Source of the DNA: Desulfocapsa sp.
GTDB taxonomy: Bacteria > Desulfobacterota > Desulfobulbia > Desulfobulbales > Desulfocapsaceae
DNA length: 42,296 bases
Assembly: GCA_013792135.1 (NCBI GenBank)
Contig: VMSP01000063.1
Coordinates: 1-42,296 of the forward strand
Reading direction: 5' to 3'
The number at the start of each line of letters is the position of its first letter. Position 1 is the first letter of the stretch. Positions 26,940 through 36,472 of the stretch are shown piece after piece. Position numbers and translations under genes: made by a program. The notes under the pieces were generated by a model. The model did no database searches and was not told where the DNA came from. It worked only from the letters and a program-made list of their open reading frames with translations.

Positions 26940-28571
26940 TTATCTTAGAATCTTCCCCATCAACTTTTCGGCCTGTTCCAAAAAAGGGGTAAATGTCTTG
27001 GCGTCGAGAGCGCTGATCACTACCCCCTCCCGCCTGGCCTCAGCCAAGAGTTGCTCACCTACTCCCTCCTGATCAATCTTGTTAAAAACCTTGAGACAAG
27101 GAATATCCTCCAGATCCAGCTCTCGCAGTAGCTCCTCCACCACCTGCATCTGCTCTCGGAATGAGGGATTGGACAGGTCAATGACATGAACCAAAAGATC
27201 AGCTTCCTGCAATTCCTCAAGCGTAGCGGCAAAGGCCTGCAACAATTCAGCGGGCAGCTGGCGGATAAACCCCACCGTATCGGTGACCACCACCTCCATG
27301 TCATGCGGAAAGCGCAGCCTGCGGCTGGTGGGATCAAGGGTAGCGAAGAGCTTGTCTTCGGCTGTGATATCACTGTTGGTCAGGGTGTTGAGCAGCGTTG
27401 ACTTACCGGCATTGGTATAACCAACAAGAGAAAGCACAGGTAGCTCCTTCTTCCGGCGCCTGGCCCGGCGGCGGTATCGCTCTTTCCCCACCTGCTCCAG
27501 CTCTTTGGTCAGCCTGGCCAGCCGGTCATCAATACGCCGTCGGTGAGTCTCAAGCTTGGTCTCGCCAGGCCCCCTGGTGCCTATTCCGCCACTGAGCCTG
27601 GAAAGCGCGTCATCACGCGTTGAGAGACGGGGCAGCATATATTTCAACTGTGCCATCTCAACCTGCAACCGCCCCTCACGGCTCAAGGCCCGATGGGCAA
27701 AGATATCGAGGATCAACTGAGTCCGATCAATCACCCGCATCTCAGTATAATCGGTGATCGAACGGATCTGGGATGGGTTTAATTCCTGATTGAATATGAA
27801 CAGGTTGGCATCCAGTTGCAGGGCTCGGATCATGATCTCAGCAAGCTTTCCTTTCCCTATAATCAAACGGTGATTTACCTTCCTGCTCCGTTGGAGCACG
27901 GTATCAAGAACCAGAATATTATCAGAACTGGTCAGCTCGGCAAGTTCGGCCAGAGATTCCTCGGCACGCTGCTGAGACTCAGTGCTCACACTGACCAGGA
28001 TCGCCCGATCCTGGCCCTTATCAACATCGGTCGTGGTTTGCTGACGGGCAAACTCACTTTCAAGAGCAGCAATGAAATCGCTAAAGGAATCCGTCTGACC
28101 GGTCGGATGTACAGGCGCTAGAATGGCCCAGTTTTTTCCTTCTGAGGCCACCGGCAGTAGATGGGCAGAGTAGAGACGCTCCGGCAGCCCGTCCGGGCTG
28201 ATTTTCAAGACAGAGATAAGATCGAGACGCAAAAAGAGAAGATCCATCAGATCTTCATCGCTGATTTCCTCTCCCCCCAGATGGGTATGAATGAGACGCA
28301 GCCCTTTCAAGCGACCACCGGCACTACGCACCGATCCCAGCCGGGGAATCATGATTCCCTTGAAATCACCCACCACGATCTGTTCCACTTTGCCTGAACG
28401 ATGGAGCAAGACACCTATCTGCCGATTCATCTCAAAAGACAGCTGGCACAGGGTCTTAGCCATCTCCGGGGAGATGATCTGTTCTCTGGCCACCCTTTTA
28501 TTGGCCAAACGTTCAAGGACGGCAAGCTGATGTTTTTTCAGACCGCTGGTATTGCCGCTGACATTAGCGAT
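26940..28571 (-). CDS. hflX: Ribosome-associated GTPase HflX, apparently with an AUC start
   Basis: HflX rescues or splits stalled ribosomes under stress. The protein has the glycine-rich SGGIGTRGPGETKLETHRR region, Walker A GYTNAGKST, switch DTVGFIRQLP and NKID-like KVFNKID. The first canonical start in frame is TTG 28508, but HflX-like sequence continues upstream (NTSGLKKHQLAVLERL) to an ATC codon at 28571-28569. GGAGGG (28584-28579) lies 7 nt before that ATC, ideal for initiation. The frame meets TAA at 28598-28596 with no ATG, GTG or TTG between. Length from ATC is 543 residues. An AUC start or a sequence error at ATG are the alternatives. Confidence 0.85.
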   Translation of the reverse strand: MANVSGNTSGLKKHQLAVLERLANKRVAREQIISPEMAKTLCQLSFEMNRQIGVLLHRSGKVEQIVVGDFKGIMIPRLGSVRSAGGRLKGLRLIHTHLGGEEISDEDLMDLLFLRLDLISVLKISPDGLPERLYSAHLLPVASEGKNWAILAPVHPTGQTDSFSDFIAALESEFARQQTTTDVDKGQDRAILVSVSTESQQRAEESLAELAELTSSDNILVLDTVLQRSRKVNHRLIIGKGKLAEIMIRALQLDANLFIFNQELNPSQIRSITDYTEMRVIDRTQLILDIFAHRALSREGRLQVEMAQLKYMLPRLSTRDDALSRLSGGIGTRGPGETKLETHRRRIDDRLARLTKELEQVGKERYRRRARRRKKELPVLSLVGYTNAGKSTLLNTLTNSDITAEDKLFATLDPTSRRLRFPHDMEVVVTDTVGFIRQLPAELLQAFAATLEELQEADLLVHVIDLSNPSFREQMQVVEELLRELDLEDIPCLKVFNKIDQEGVGEQLLAEARREGVVISALDAKTFTPFLEQAEKLMGKILR

Positions 28572-28655
28572 AGTTGTTCCCTCCGTAATATTTTTTTATC
28601 CGCCACAACACCCCCGTCATTTTTTACAATCTCCAAAAAAAACATCCTCCAAAAA

Positions 28656-28783
28656 GATGGCTAACCCAAAAAGCCCAAAGACAAGGCGCTCTGAATCCTG
28701 AGGAATAAGGCGTACTTTTGGGTACGCCGCTGTGACGAAGGATACAGAGTAACGCAGTATTTGGGCCTTTTGGTGACGCCATC
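28656..28783. repeat. 128-bp nested palindromic element
   Basis: Three nested inverted-repeat pairs share one centre: 24-nt outer arms (28656-28679 and 28760-28783, imperfect), 11-nt arms CTCTGAATCCT / AGGATACAGAG (28689-28699 and 28739-28749) and inner 7-nt arms GGCGTAC / GTACGCC (28709-28715 and 28722-28728). Together they can form one long interrupted hairpin or cruciform. It lies between the aminotransferase stop and the hflX start. It looks like a dispersed intergenic repeat of MITE or REP type, but a second copy is not in the window. Confidence 0.65.
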
Positions 28784-28790
28784 GACGCCA

Positions 28791-30095
28791 TCAACTTTTT
28801 AAATACTGGGCAATGGAACTGGCAATAGTCTGAAAAATCTGAATAAACTTCTCTTCGTCACGTTCCAGCAAGGTGATGCGAAATCCCTGAAGTTCCGTGG
28901 CAAAGGAGGTCAACGGCACAACGCAGACCCCGGTGGCACCAAGCAGATAATAGACAAAACGCTTATCCACAGAGGAACCAGGAACTGCAACCAGCGATTC
29001 AACCAGCTTGCGGATTTCGTTATTTTCAATGGGTAAAGTCTGTCGGTGATTCAAAATTCCTTCTTCAAAACAGACACTCATATAAAAAGCCCCGTTCGGA
29101 CGGTTAACCAGCACCCCTTTGACATCCTTCAGGCTCTCATAGGCGATATTGGAAAACTTTTCATAGCGACGGATCCTCTCTTCCAGATAACCCTGATAGG
29201 CGGGATGGGTCACTACTTTGGGATAGACCACCTGAGGCAAGGTCGTGGAACAGACCTCGACCATCTTGGCATTAAGAATGGACTGGATATACTTGGCGAA
29301 CATGGGATCCTTGTCGCCGTTATAAACCTCTATCCAGCCGCAGCGTGAACCGGGCCAAGGCATCTCCTTGGAGATACCACGCATGGCAATGGCAGGAACG
29401 TCCCCGACAACATCGGAAAGTGACGGTGTAGAGGTCCCATTATAGACGATATGATGATAGACCTCGTCACAGATAATAAACAGATCGTAGCGATGGGCAA
29501 TCTCGACAATGGCCTCAAGAATCTCCCGGGGGTACACCGCGCCTGTCGGGTTGTCGGGGTTAATAATCAAGATGCCGGCCACTGCCGGATTGTATTTTAT
29601 ACTTTTCTCCAGATCATCGAGATCAGGATACCAATGATGGTTCGGATCAAGGATATAGGTCAGGGGTTTATCACCGGCATGGGCTGCCTCAGCCGATGAA
29701 TGCGTTGTATAACTGGGGGTCGGCACCAGCACCCTGGCCGTACTGCGCAAAAAACCGAAGACCTTGGCAATGGCATCACCAAGACCATTAAAAAAGATAA
29801 TATCCTCAGGATCAATCTGGGCTCCGCCCCGTTTATTGGTCTCAGCCGCGATAAACTCACGGGTAGACAACACACCCTTGGTAGGGCAATAACCATAGGT
29901 CACGTTATCCATCACTGCCTCAGCCACAATCTCCTTCATCCACAGGGGAATTTGTTCACCTTTGGCAATGGGGTCACCTATATTCTCCCAGTTGGTAGTC
30001 AACCCCAGTTTCTGCAACTTCATCCCGACATTAACGATATTCCTGATTTCGTATGTCAGTTCTCCAGCCCCGATATGAACGATATCTGTTCTCAT
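28791..30095 (-). CDS. PLP-dependent class I/II aminotransferase
   Basis: The 434-residue protein is a fold-type I aminotransferase. It has the substrate/PLP region NPDNPTGAVYP (179-189), CDEVYHHIVYNG (209-220) and the PLP lysine in ISKEMPWPGSRCGW (Lys243). The pattern resembles the alanine/aspartate aminotransferase group of deltaproteobacteria, but the substrate cannot be named. AGGAG is 8 nt before ATG 30095. The sequence MPWPGSRCGW differs from the usual LSKTYRVAGFRQG of AlaA, so it is probably a separate subfamily. It stands alone between the propeller pseudogene and the palindrome. Confidence 0.88.
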   Translation of the reverse strand: MRTDIVHIGAGELTYEIRNIVNVGMKLQKLGLTTNWENIGDPIAKGEQIPLWMKEIVAEAVMDNVTYGYCPTKGVLSTREFIAAETNKRGGAQIDPEDIIFFNGLGDAIAKVFGFLRSTARVLVPTPSYTTHSSAEAAHAGDKPLTYILDPNHHWYPDLDDLEKSIKYNPAVAGILIINPDNPTGAVYPREILEAIVEIAHRYDLFIICDEVYHHIVYNGTSTPSLSDVVGDVPAIAMRGISKEMPWPGSRCGWIEVYNGDKDPMFAKYIQSILNAKMVEVCSTTLPQVVYPKVVTHPAYQGYLEERIRRYEKFSNIAYESLKDVKGVLVNRPNGAFYMSVCFEEGILNHRQTLPIENNEIRKLVESLVAVPGSSVDKRFVYYLLGATGVCVVPLTSFATELQGFRITLLERDEEKFIQIFQTIASSIAQYLKS

Positions 30096-30241
30096 TGAAC
30101 AAACTCCTGAATAAAAATATTACGCATTGATTCTGTGATAAGCTTTCACGTACACATGTAACCAGATAACATAACAGGACTGTTAAAAAAAACCAGCCCT
30201 GACTTATAAAACTTATTTCATTGCAAACGGGTGATCCATTC

Positions 30242-30561
30242 TCAGTTGGCTCTATGGGATATAGTCGGCAGAAATATGGACCATGGGAAATTCACATGCG
30301 GGCCGTCAATAATAATATCATCCACACCATTGGTGTCGCCGGTCACAAGGTTGCTGGCGTCTGATCGAAAAGCCACATATCGTCCGTCCGCTGAGATCGA
30401 AGGCTTATCGCTGACTTCATTCCCCTGTGCCCGTGAGTATCGACACTAACCCGGGTAGTTGTCGGTTGAGAAGCAGAACCGATAGAAGGTGATAACAATA
30501 ACAGCGCCCCGAAAACGTACGCCAGCAAACTAAATCGTCTGTAGTTTATAATTTTTTCCAT
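30242..30561 (-). pseudogene. Frameshifted, truncated PD40/TolB-like beta-propeller protein
   Basis: The minus strand starts with a signal peptide (MEKIINYRRFSLLAY to SIGSAS) and then TTTRVSVDTHGHRG. The family pattern continues only in another frame: GNEVSDKPSISADGRYVAFR, then SDASNLVTGDTNGVDDI, stopping at TGA 30244-30242. The shift falls at the four-G run 30425-30422, where one more G would restore the frame. Intact relatives carry several such repeats, so the gene is also truncated. It was probably a secreted or periplasmic propeller protein. Confidence 0.7.
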
Positions 30562-30724
30562 TGGTATGCCTTGGTATTCTGTACCCAGCTAACAGGGTCG
30601 ATTAAAAAAACTCATTTCAGGGTAACGCTAAGACACTCCTTTTATTTTTCCACTTCTATTCCAGCCATCTCCGCAAACCTGACCACATCATCACTCCTTC
30701 CCGGCCTGCTGATATGCTCTTCTC

Positions 30725-32089
30725 CTACTTAAAACCTAAATCATATCTTTGCAATTTATTCTGCAGGGTCTTTCTGGTAATTCCCAGACGTCTGGCAGCT
30801 TCACTCTTGTTGCCACCACTCTCTTCCAGAGTCTGGAGAATCAGCAACCGCTCTGCTTCCTGCAATGATGAGGGAGCAGCAATCTCCCCTTCCCTTTCCT
30901 GCTTCTGAATAGGAAGGGGGAGACTTTTTTCACTCAGTTGCTCACCGCGCATGAGGATCACCCCACGTTCAATGGCGTTTTCAAGTTCCCGCACATTGCC
31001 GGGCCAACCATAACTGACAAGCAACTCCATACACTTGGGGGTCACCGACTCCACTGTACGACGGTTCTTCTCTGCAAATTTTTGTACGAAGTAATCAATC
31101 AGCAAGGGGATATCTCCCCTTCGCTCCCGCAGGGGCGGCACGGCCAGCGTCACCACATTCAAGCGATAATAGAGATCCTCCCGGAAGTTCCCCGCCTTCA
31201 CCTCGGAGGCCAGATCACGATTAGTGGCCGCCAGAATCCGCACATCCACCTTAATGGTCTCCTCACCGCCCACCCGCTGCAATTCATGTTCCTGAAGAAC
31301 CCGCAGCATCTTGACCTGCATGGCCTGGGTCGTTTCGCCTATCTCATCAAGAAAAAGCGTGCCCCCATCCGCCTGGACAAATTTTCCTTCCCGCCGCCGA
31401 TCAGCGCCGGTGAAGGCCCCCTTCTCATGGCCAAAAAGTTCGGACTCCAGCAGGGTGTCGGCCAAGGCCGCACAGTTGACTTTGACAAAAGGCCCGTCAT
31501 GCCGGTCACTGTTTTCATGCAATGCCGCCGCTACCAGTTCCTTACCCGTTCCTGACTCGCCTGTGATCAAAACTGTAGCCTCCGTGGTCGCCACATAAGA
31601 GATCATTTCCAGCAATTCCTGCATGGGAGGAGAATCTCCGACAATAGAACTGCGCAAGGGATGCCCTTTGTTCTCACCAGCCTGCACCTGTTGCCGTTGC
31701 TCTTCCACCTGATGATGATCCAGAGCTCGGGTCAGGGTTAAACGAAGACGATCAAAATTAAGGGGTTTGGTCAGATAATCATGGGCTCCTTTTTTAATCG
31801 CCTCAACGGCATCATCCACCGAAGAATAGGCGGTCATGATCACCACCGGCAGGGCTGGTTTCAAGGCATGGATCCGACTAAAGGCCTCCATCCCATCCAT
31901 CCTGGCCATGCGCACATCCATGAGCACAGCATCAAAATCGGATTTTTCCACAACTTCCACTGCGGTGCGGCCATCATCGGCCTCCACGCATTTCCAACCC
32001 CATTCTCTGAACATCGAACAAAGCATATAGCGATGCACCTGCTCATCATCCACCACTAGAATAGTTACCTGCTTTCCTTCTTTGGTCAC
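30725..32089 (-). CDS. NtrC-family sigma-54 response regulator, no adjacent kinase
   Basis: The 454-residue protein has a receiver domain with Asp58 in LMDVRMARMDG, a sigma-54 AAA+ domain with GESGTGKE and GAFTGADRRREG, and a Fis-type helix-turn-helix ending in TRKTLQNKLQRYDL. GTG 32089 is preferred: GGGAG lies just upstream and the receiver begins right after. A longer frame to 32128 runs through that site. It is encoded after the flavodoxin-like gene, with no histidine kinase in the same unit, so it is an orphan here. It resembles ZraR/HydG-like regulators. Confidence 0.92.
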   Translation of the reverse strand: MTKEGKQVTILVVDDEQVHRYMLCSMFREWGWKCVEADDGRTAVEVVEKSDFDAVLMDVRMARMDGMEAFSRIHALKPALPVVIMTAYSSVDDAVEAIKKGAHDYLTKPLNFDRLRLTLTRALDHHQVEEQRQQVQAGENKGHPLRSSIVGDSPPMQELLEMISYVATTEATVLITGESGTGKELVAAALHENSDRHDGPFVKVNCAALADTLLESELFGHEKGAFTGADRRREGKFVQADGGTLFLDEIGETTQAMQVKMLRVLQEHELQRVGGEETIKVDVRILAATNRDLASEVKAGNFREDLYYRLNVVTLAVPPLRERRGDIPLLIDYFVQKFAEKNRRTVESVTPKCMELLVSYGWPGNVRELENAIERGVILMRGEQLSEKSLPLPIQKQEREGEIAAPSSLQEAERLLILQTLEESGGNKSEAARRLGITRKTLQNKLQRYDLGFK

Positions 32090-32181
32090 TCTTACTCCCT
32101 TTATTTTAGGACGACAGAGAATTGACAACCGAAGGCTGAAATTTTCTTCAACTTCAGACTTTTACCTTCGGCCTTCAATCT

Positions 32182-32754
32182 TCAACCCAATCTTTTCAAC
32201 AGCCAGGCCATATTCTGTCCCAGAACGCGCATGGTCTGCATTCCTTCCTCATCCTTGGCCACCTCTTCTTTTTCACGCCCCATACCGATATTCCAATAAT
32301 TGGAGCCAACCACGATCATCTGACCAATGAGGAAGAAATGATTCATAGAATCAAAGACATGAATGGCACCGGCCCGTCTGGCGGCAACAACAGCTGCGCC
32401 AAGTTTCCTTTTAAAAAGATCACCGTTTGCCCGGCTGACCATACCGCAACGATCCATTAACGCCTTCATCTCCGGGGAAACATCGGCAAAATAAGTGGGT
32501 GATCCAAGGAGAATAGCATCTGCCCCCTTCATCTTATCAAGACACTCATTGATGCAATCCTTCTTTACCGCACAGTAGCCGTCCTTATTCTTGAAACACT
32601 CATAACAGGCAATACAGCCGTGAACCTCCTGACCTGCAAGCTGTACAAGCTCCGTCTCAACACCTGCATCCTCAAGCTCAGCAAGAACAGTCTTGAGCAG
32701 AAGCGCGGTATTTCCATCTTTCCTGGCACTGCCACTGAATGCTACAACTTTCAT
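32182..32754 (-). CDS. Flavodoxin-like NAD(P)H-dependent FMN reductase / iron-sulfur flavoprotein
   Basis: The 190-residue protein has a flavodoxin-type FMN loop SGSARKDGNTALL (about 7-19) and GSPTYFADVSPEMKALMDR, with a Cys motif GCIACYECFKNKDGYC. That compact cysteine set is typical of iron-sulfur flavoproteins of anaerobes. It probably transfers electrons or reduces oxygen-related or quinone substrates. ATG 32754 has AAGGAGG 5 nt upstream; an in-frame extension to 32943 overlaps tamB and is unlikely. It lies 22 nt after tamB. Confidence 0.88.
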   Translation of the reverse strand: MKVVAFSGSARKDGNTALLLKTVLAELEDAGVETELVQLAGQEVHGCIACYECFKNKDGYCAVKKDCINECLDKMKGADAILLGSPTYFADVSPEMKALMDRCGMVSRANGDLFKRKLGAAVVAARRAGAIHVFDSMNHFFLIGQMIVVGSNYWNIGMGREKEEVAKDEEGMQTMRVLGQNMAWLLKRLG

Positions 32755-32776
32755 CATTGCCTCCTTATATATATAG

Positions 32777-35700
32777 TTACTTCTCAATAGACCAGAGCAA
32801 ATCAGCCCCGCTCTTATCAGCGCCGACCTCTGTCTCCACAGAAAGCCCCTTCCATAAATCATATCTGGCTTTAAACATACCAGCAGAGGTAAACGGGTCA
32901 TACCCATAACTGATATAGAGATCCTTCGACAACTCCTTACCAATCATCAATGATACATCTGAGGAGTTTGCACCACTTTCCACATAAATATCATTCAGCG
33001 CAAACTGATCTTGCAGGCTCGAGAGAATATTTTCTACAAATGCCCCGCCCTGCTCAAGACCAATACCTGTGGCCACGGCCCCCACCATGCTTCCCACCTG
33101 ATGACTGGTTCCAGAATAAGACCGGCCAGCCAGCAGTTCAGTCAGGATATCGCTCTCGGCCATGGGAGGATCAGAAAAAAGTTTCAGATCCATATCATTC
33201 ACCGTTCCAGAGGCTATCACCCCCACCGTCTTGTTTTTATTTTTTTTCTGGGCCAGAACATCAACACCCGGATTATCCAGAGGACCGCCGAGGAAAAAAA
33301 ACCGCCCTCTGGAGATATCCAGGGGGCGATCCCTGACAACAAAGATACCATAGTGCACGGTAAGACTCCCTTTGCCGGATAAGGGAAGACCGGGCGCATC
33401 ATTCACCGTCACACTTCCCAAAAGCCGCCCCTTCAGGCCAAAGGCATCAATGGCGACATCCGGCCCAAGCTCTACGATCACCGAGGCGTTCAGAGGCAGA
33501 TCTTTTCTTTTGCCCTCTTTCCCATCATCAACCACGATGACATCACCAGAAGCGGTCACCGAGCTATCAACCTCTGTGATGGTTATAGAGGCTCTGGGGA
33601 CCAACACCTTGCCGTTTAGCTGCATCGCGCCTTTCCGCACCGTAAAGCGCAGATCAGGATCAATAACAATTTCATACTCAGGAAGGTGCGCCACTTCAAA
33701 CTCCTTGCCCGTAGCATTGGCATCTACCAGCCACCCTCCCTGCTCCTCCCGGGCGACATCCCCAACAATCTTGATTTTACCTGGGCCGGAGGCCGCATCA
33801 AGAATCAGATGCATCCCTTCCCCTTCTCCCTTCACCATCACTGAGAGGAGCAATTCCTCAAGGGTTATGCCGGTTGCCGGAATAAATATATTCCCCTGTG
33901 TCTGCCGCAGCTCCCCAATCAAACGAGGATTCCTCAACAGGCCTTGCACCGCAAATGTTCCCTTCATCGTGCCTGTCGGCTTTACTGCATAGTTTGACAA
34001 AACTGCGATAGAGGCAAGGTTCTTGACGTCGAGGCCAATCTCACCTTGAATCGGCAATTCTTCCCACGAAGAAGAGAGATCACTAAATTGACCAACAGTA
34101 ATCGTGGCATCAATGGCGCTTCCATCCTGAAACCGGCTTTTGGCTATGCTGACCAGATTGGAATCAACCAGTTCCAGAGTAAGCAAATTATCTGTCCAAT
34201 GCAAGAGCTGTTCCCTGCCATCTTCATCCTCGACACTAATTTGCAGCTCGGGCACGGAAAAACGCGACTCTCCTTTCACCAACCGTGCCCCGACTCCTGC
34301 TGTCCGCACAAAGGCGGTAACCCTTCCTTCAATAGGAAGGGATACCAAATGCCACTGATACAACAGACCGCAGGCAAAGGAATCAAGGTCTGCATCCAGC
34401 TGCCACTCGCCCGAAGGTTGCCAGCCGCCCTGCAGACAAAGGCTGGCAGTCCCCTGTTCAAGACAGACAGAGGCGAGGTCAACTCCTTCTCCATCAATCC
34501 GCAGCAAGGTCGGACTCTTCAACTGCCATTTACCGTAAGGATCGAGCCGTAAAAGAAGATCGTGGACCTCACCCTGCCACGACCATGCCGCCAGCCCGCC
34601 AGCCAGCACAAGATCCATGTCACCCGCAGCCCCTGTCAGCGTTGCCTGCAGCTGATGGTGGGCCACGGTTCCACCCAGCTCCGCAGCCAGAGAAGTAAAG
34701 ACGACAGTCCCAGCCCGCATTCCTTCACCTGTGAGTTTCATCGCCACCTCACCTTGCTGGCTGAATGTCCCCTGCCCTGATCCAGTCAAGCTCTGCAACA
34801 CGTTATCCTGATAAGAGAGCTCACTGGCAGCAAGTTCAAAGGAAAACTCCGGCGCCTCTCGACTGCCCTGAAAAGAAGCTTGAAGATGCGCTGCCCCCGC
34901 TGCCTCCGGCAACATATTTCCCAGGTTTTTCGTATCAAAGTGAACTTGCAGATCCATGGCACTGGTCGCTCCTGTGCCATCCTTGGAAGCTGTACCCACA
35001 GTTCCGGTCACAGTCAGCTCTGACTCCCCGCTCCGCAACAGCAGTTCTTTCGCCTGAACTCCCTTGCCATCCACTGTCACCGAACCGCTGCCGGCAAGGG
35101 GATAACCGAGCAGGTTGCCATCAAGGGCCATAAGCTGTGTCTCAGAGAGAAAATCGTCACCCTGCAACCAACCGCTGGTGTTAATCCTAGTATTGATCCT
35201 TCCCTTCCAGTCTGGGAAATAGGGCTCGGGATCAACATCCTTTCCCTCAAGCTCGACCTGCCAACGCAGGCCATCCTGCCAGCCAATCGTTCCCCGCGCC
35301 GTCACCGCTCCCGCCATCCCTGGCTCCCGCGGATTTAGGACGTCCCTGTCCGTCACCGCTCCCGCCATCCCTGGCTCCCGCGGATTTAGGACGTCCCTGT
35401 CCGTCACCGCTCCCGCTATCCCTGGCTCCCGCGGACTTGAGACATCCTTGTCCGGAACTGCTCCTGCCGCTAACTGCGCAATCAGCGACGACACCTCCAG
35501 ACCAGCAGAATCTCCAGAAAATTCAGCATGAACCTGTGTCTGGGGCAGGTAAGCGAGGTGAGACCGAGACTCCGAGTGCTCCCACCCCCCTTTAAGTTGC
35601 GCCGTCCCTTGATATCCGTCTGTGGTCCCCGAGGCCCTGATATCAAAAGATGCCAGAACCAAATCAGGCCAGTCCGGGTTTATTTCCGTCAGTCTGACCT

Positions 35701-36472
35701 GAAATCGAGTAGTGTCCGCCTGCCAGCGCAACGCGCCAAAAGGATCGGAACAGGCAAAATTCACCCTGGTCTTGACCGGGGTCAGGAGGTCAATCTGGGC
35801 CACCAGATCGGTCACAACGCCACGGATCACAAAATCTGCCGTCAGCAGACCAGTGTTCTTCTCTTCCATGCGCCACTGACCCCGCAGATCAAGGGGCCAC
35901 TGGCCACCAAGACCAACACTCCCCTGCATATGGACAGAAGTGTCAGGGATCCTGACCTCAACCCCTTTCAGGGCAACATGATCTCTCTCGGCAACCAGAT
36001 CAAGACTGATCCAGTCAATAGGCGGGATCTCCACGCCGGCAACACCATGAATATAGAGATCCTCCAGCTCAAACGTAGTGAGGGCAAACCCGAGGGGCAG
36101 CAGGATGTCGGGCAGGACAAAAGGAGAATTTCCCGGTGTCATCCCCTCCTCCTTTATCCGTACATCAACACCTTCTCCATGCAACTTGACAATCCGCACT
36201 GTCCCATGGAGAAGGGCCAGGGGCTGCCACTGCATCACAATTTTTTTGCAGGCCAGATCGGCTGCCGCTGTCTGCACCCGCAATCCATCCAACTGCCATG
36301 TGCCAAACAACCTGCCCTGAACATCCTCAATGGCCAGAGTCCCGCCCGATACCCCCACGGCAGTCCGGGCTAATTGCCTGAGTCCCCTCTCTGTCAAGCC
36401 CAAGAAAACCAAGGCCGCCAGGACGACCAGTACGGGCAGGAAGAGAAGGCTGACAACACGCCACCGTTTCAC
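32777..36472 (-). CDS. tamB: Translocation and assembly module protein TamB
   Basis: TamB is an inner-membrane-anchored, periplasm-spanning beta-helical protein. It acts with TamA in outer-membrane protein or lipid transport. The 1231-residue protein has an N-terminal anchor (about 6-26), a long beta-rich middle, and a C-terminal DUF490 domain (for example GKGSLTVHYGIFVVRDRPLDI, LYISYGYDPF). It starts at GTG 36472, overlapping the tamA stop as GTGA. Residues about 335-391 come from a 51-bp tandem repeat that encodes a 17-residue unit. The rest looks intact. Confidence 0.92.
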   Translation of the reverse strand: MKRWRVVSLLFLPVLVVLAALVFLGLTERGLRQLARTAVGVSGGTLAIEDVQGRLFGTWQLDGLRVQTAAADLACKKIVMQWQPLALLHGTVRIVKLHGEGVDVRIKEEGMTPGNSPFVLPDILLPLGFALTTFELEDLYIHGVAGVEIPPIDWISLDLVAERDHVALKGVEVRIPDTSVHMQGSVGLGGQWPLDLRGQWRMEEKNTGLLTADFVIRGVVTDLVAQIDLLTPVKTRVNFACSDPFGALRWQADTTRFQVRLTEINPDWPDLVLASFDIRASGTTDGYQGTAQLKGGWEHSESRSHLAYLPQTQVHAEFSGDSAGLEVSSLIAQLAAGAVPDKDVSSPREPGIAGAVTDRDVLNPREPGMAGAVTDRDVLNPREPGMAGAVTARGTIGWQDGLRWQVELEGKDVDPEPYFPDWKGRINTRINTSGWLQGDDFLSETQLMALDGNLLGYPLAGSGSVTVDGKGVQAKELLLRSGESELTVTGTVGTASKDGTGATSAMDLQVHFDTKNLGNMLPEAAGAAHLQASFQGSREAPEFSFELAASELSYQDNVLQSLTGSGQGTFSQQGEVAMKLTGEGMRAGTVVFTSLAAELGGTVAHHQLQATLTGAAGDMDLVLAGGLAAWSWQGEVHDLLLRLDPYGKWQLKSPTLLRIDGEGVDLASVCLEQGTASLCLQGGWQPSGEWQLDADLDSFACGLLYQWHLVSLPIEGRVTAFVRTAGVGARLVKGESRFSVPELQISVEDEDGREQLLHWTDNLLTLELVDSNLVSIAKSRFQDGSAIDATITVGQFSDLSSSWEELPIQGEIGLDVKNLASIAVLSNYAVKPTGTMKGTFAVQGLLRNPRLIGELRQTQGNIFIPATGITLEELLLSVMVKGEGEGMHLILDAASGPGKIKIVGDVAREEQGGWLVDANATGKEFEVAHLPEYEIVIDPDLRFTVRKGAMQLNGKVLVPRASITITEVDSSVTASGDVIVVDDGKEGKRKDLPLNASVIVELGPDVAIDAFGLKGRLLGSVTVNDAPGLPLSGKGSLTVHYGIFVVRDRPLDISRGRFFFLGGPLDNPGVDVLAQKKNKNKTVGVIASGTVNDMDLKLFSDPPMAESDILTELLAGRSYSGTSHQVGSMVGAVATGIGLEQGGAFVENILSSLQDQFALNDIYVESGANSSDVSLMIGKELSKDLYISYGYDPFTSAGMFKARYDLWKGLSVETEVGADKSGADLLWSIEK
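35301..35470 (-). repeat. 51-bp tandem repeat inside tamB
   Basis: Three nearly identical 51-bp units (starting 35301, 35352 and 35403) and a diverged partial fourth (35454-35470) encode 17-residue units of the form GAVTDRDVLNPREPGMA. Copies 1 and 2 are almost identical and copy 3 diverges, which fits recent slippage or unequal recombination. Being a multiple of three, it keeps the frame. Confidence 0.93.

Noticed and set aside
32100-32180. Inverted repeat ccgaagg / ccttcgg downstream of the flavodoxin-like gene
   Set aside because: The arms are only 7 bp apart from a long loop and no T-run follows on the minus strand, so it is not a convincing terminator.
32755-32943. N-terminal extension of the flavodoxin-like protein
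   Set aside because: It overlaps the end of tamB, while AAGGAGG stands right before ATG 32754.
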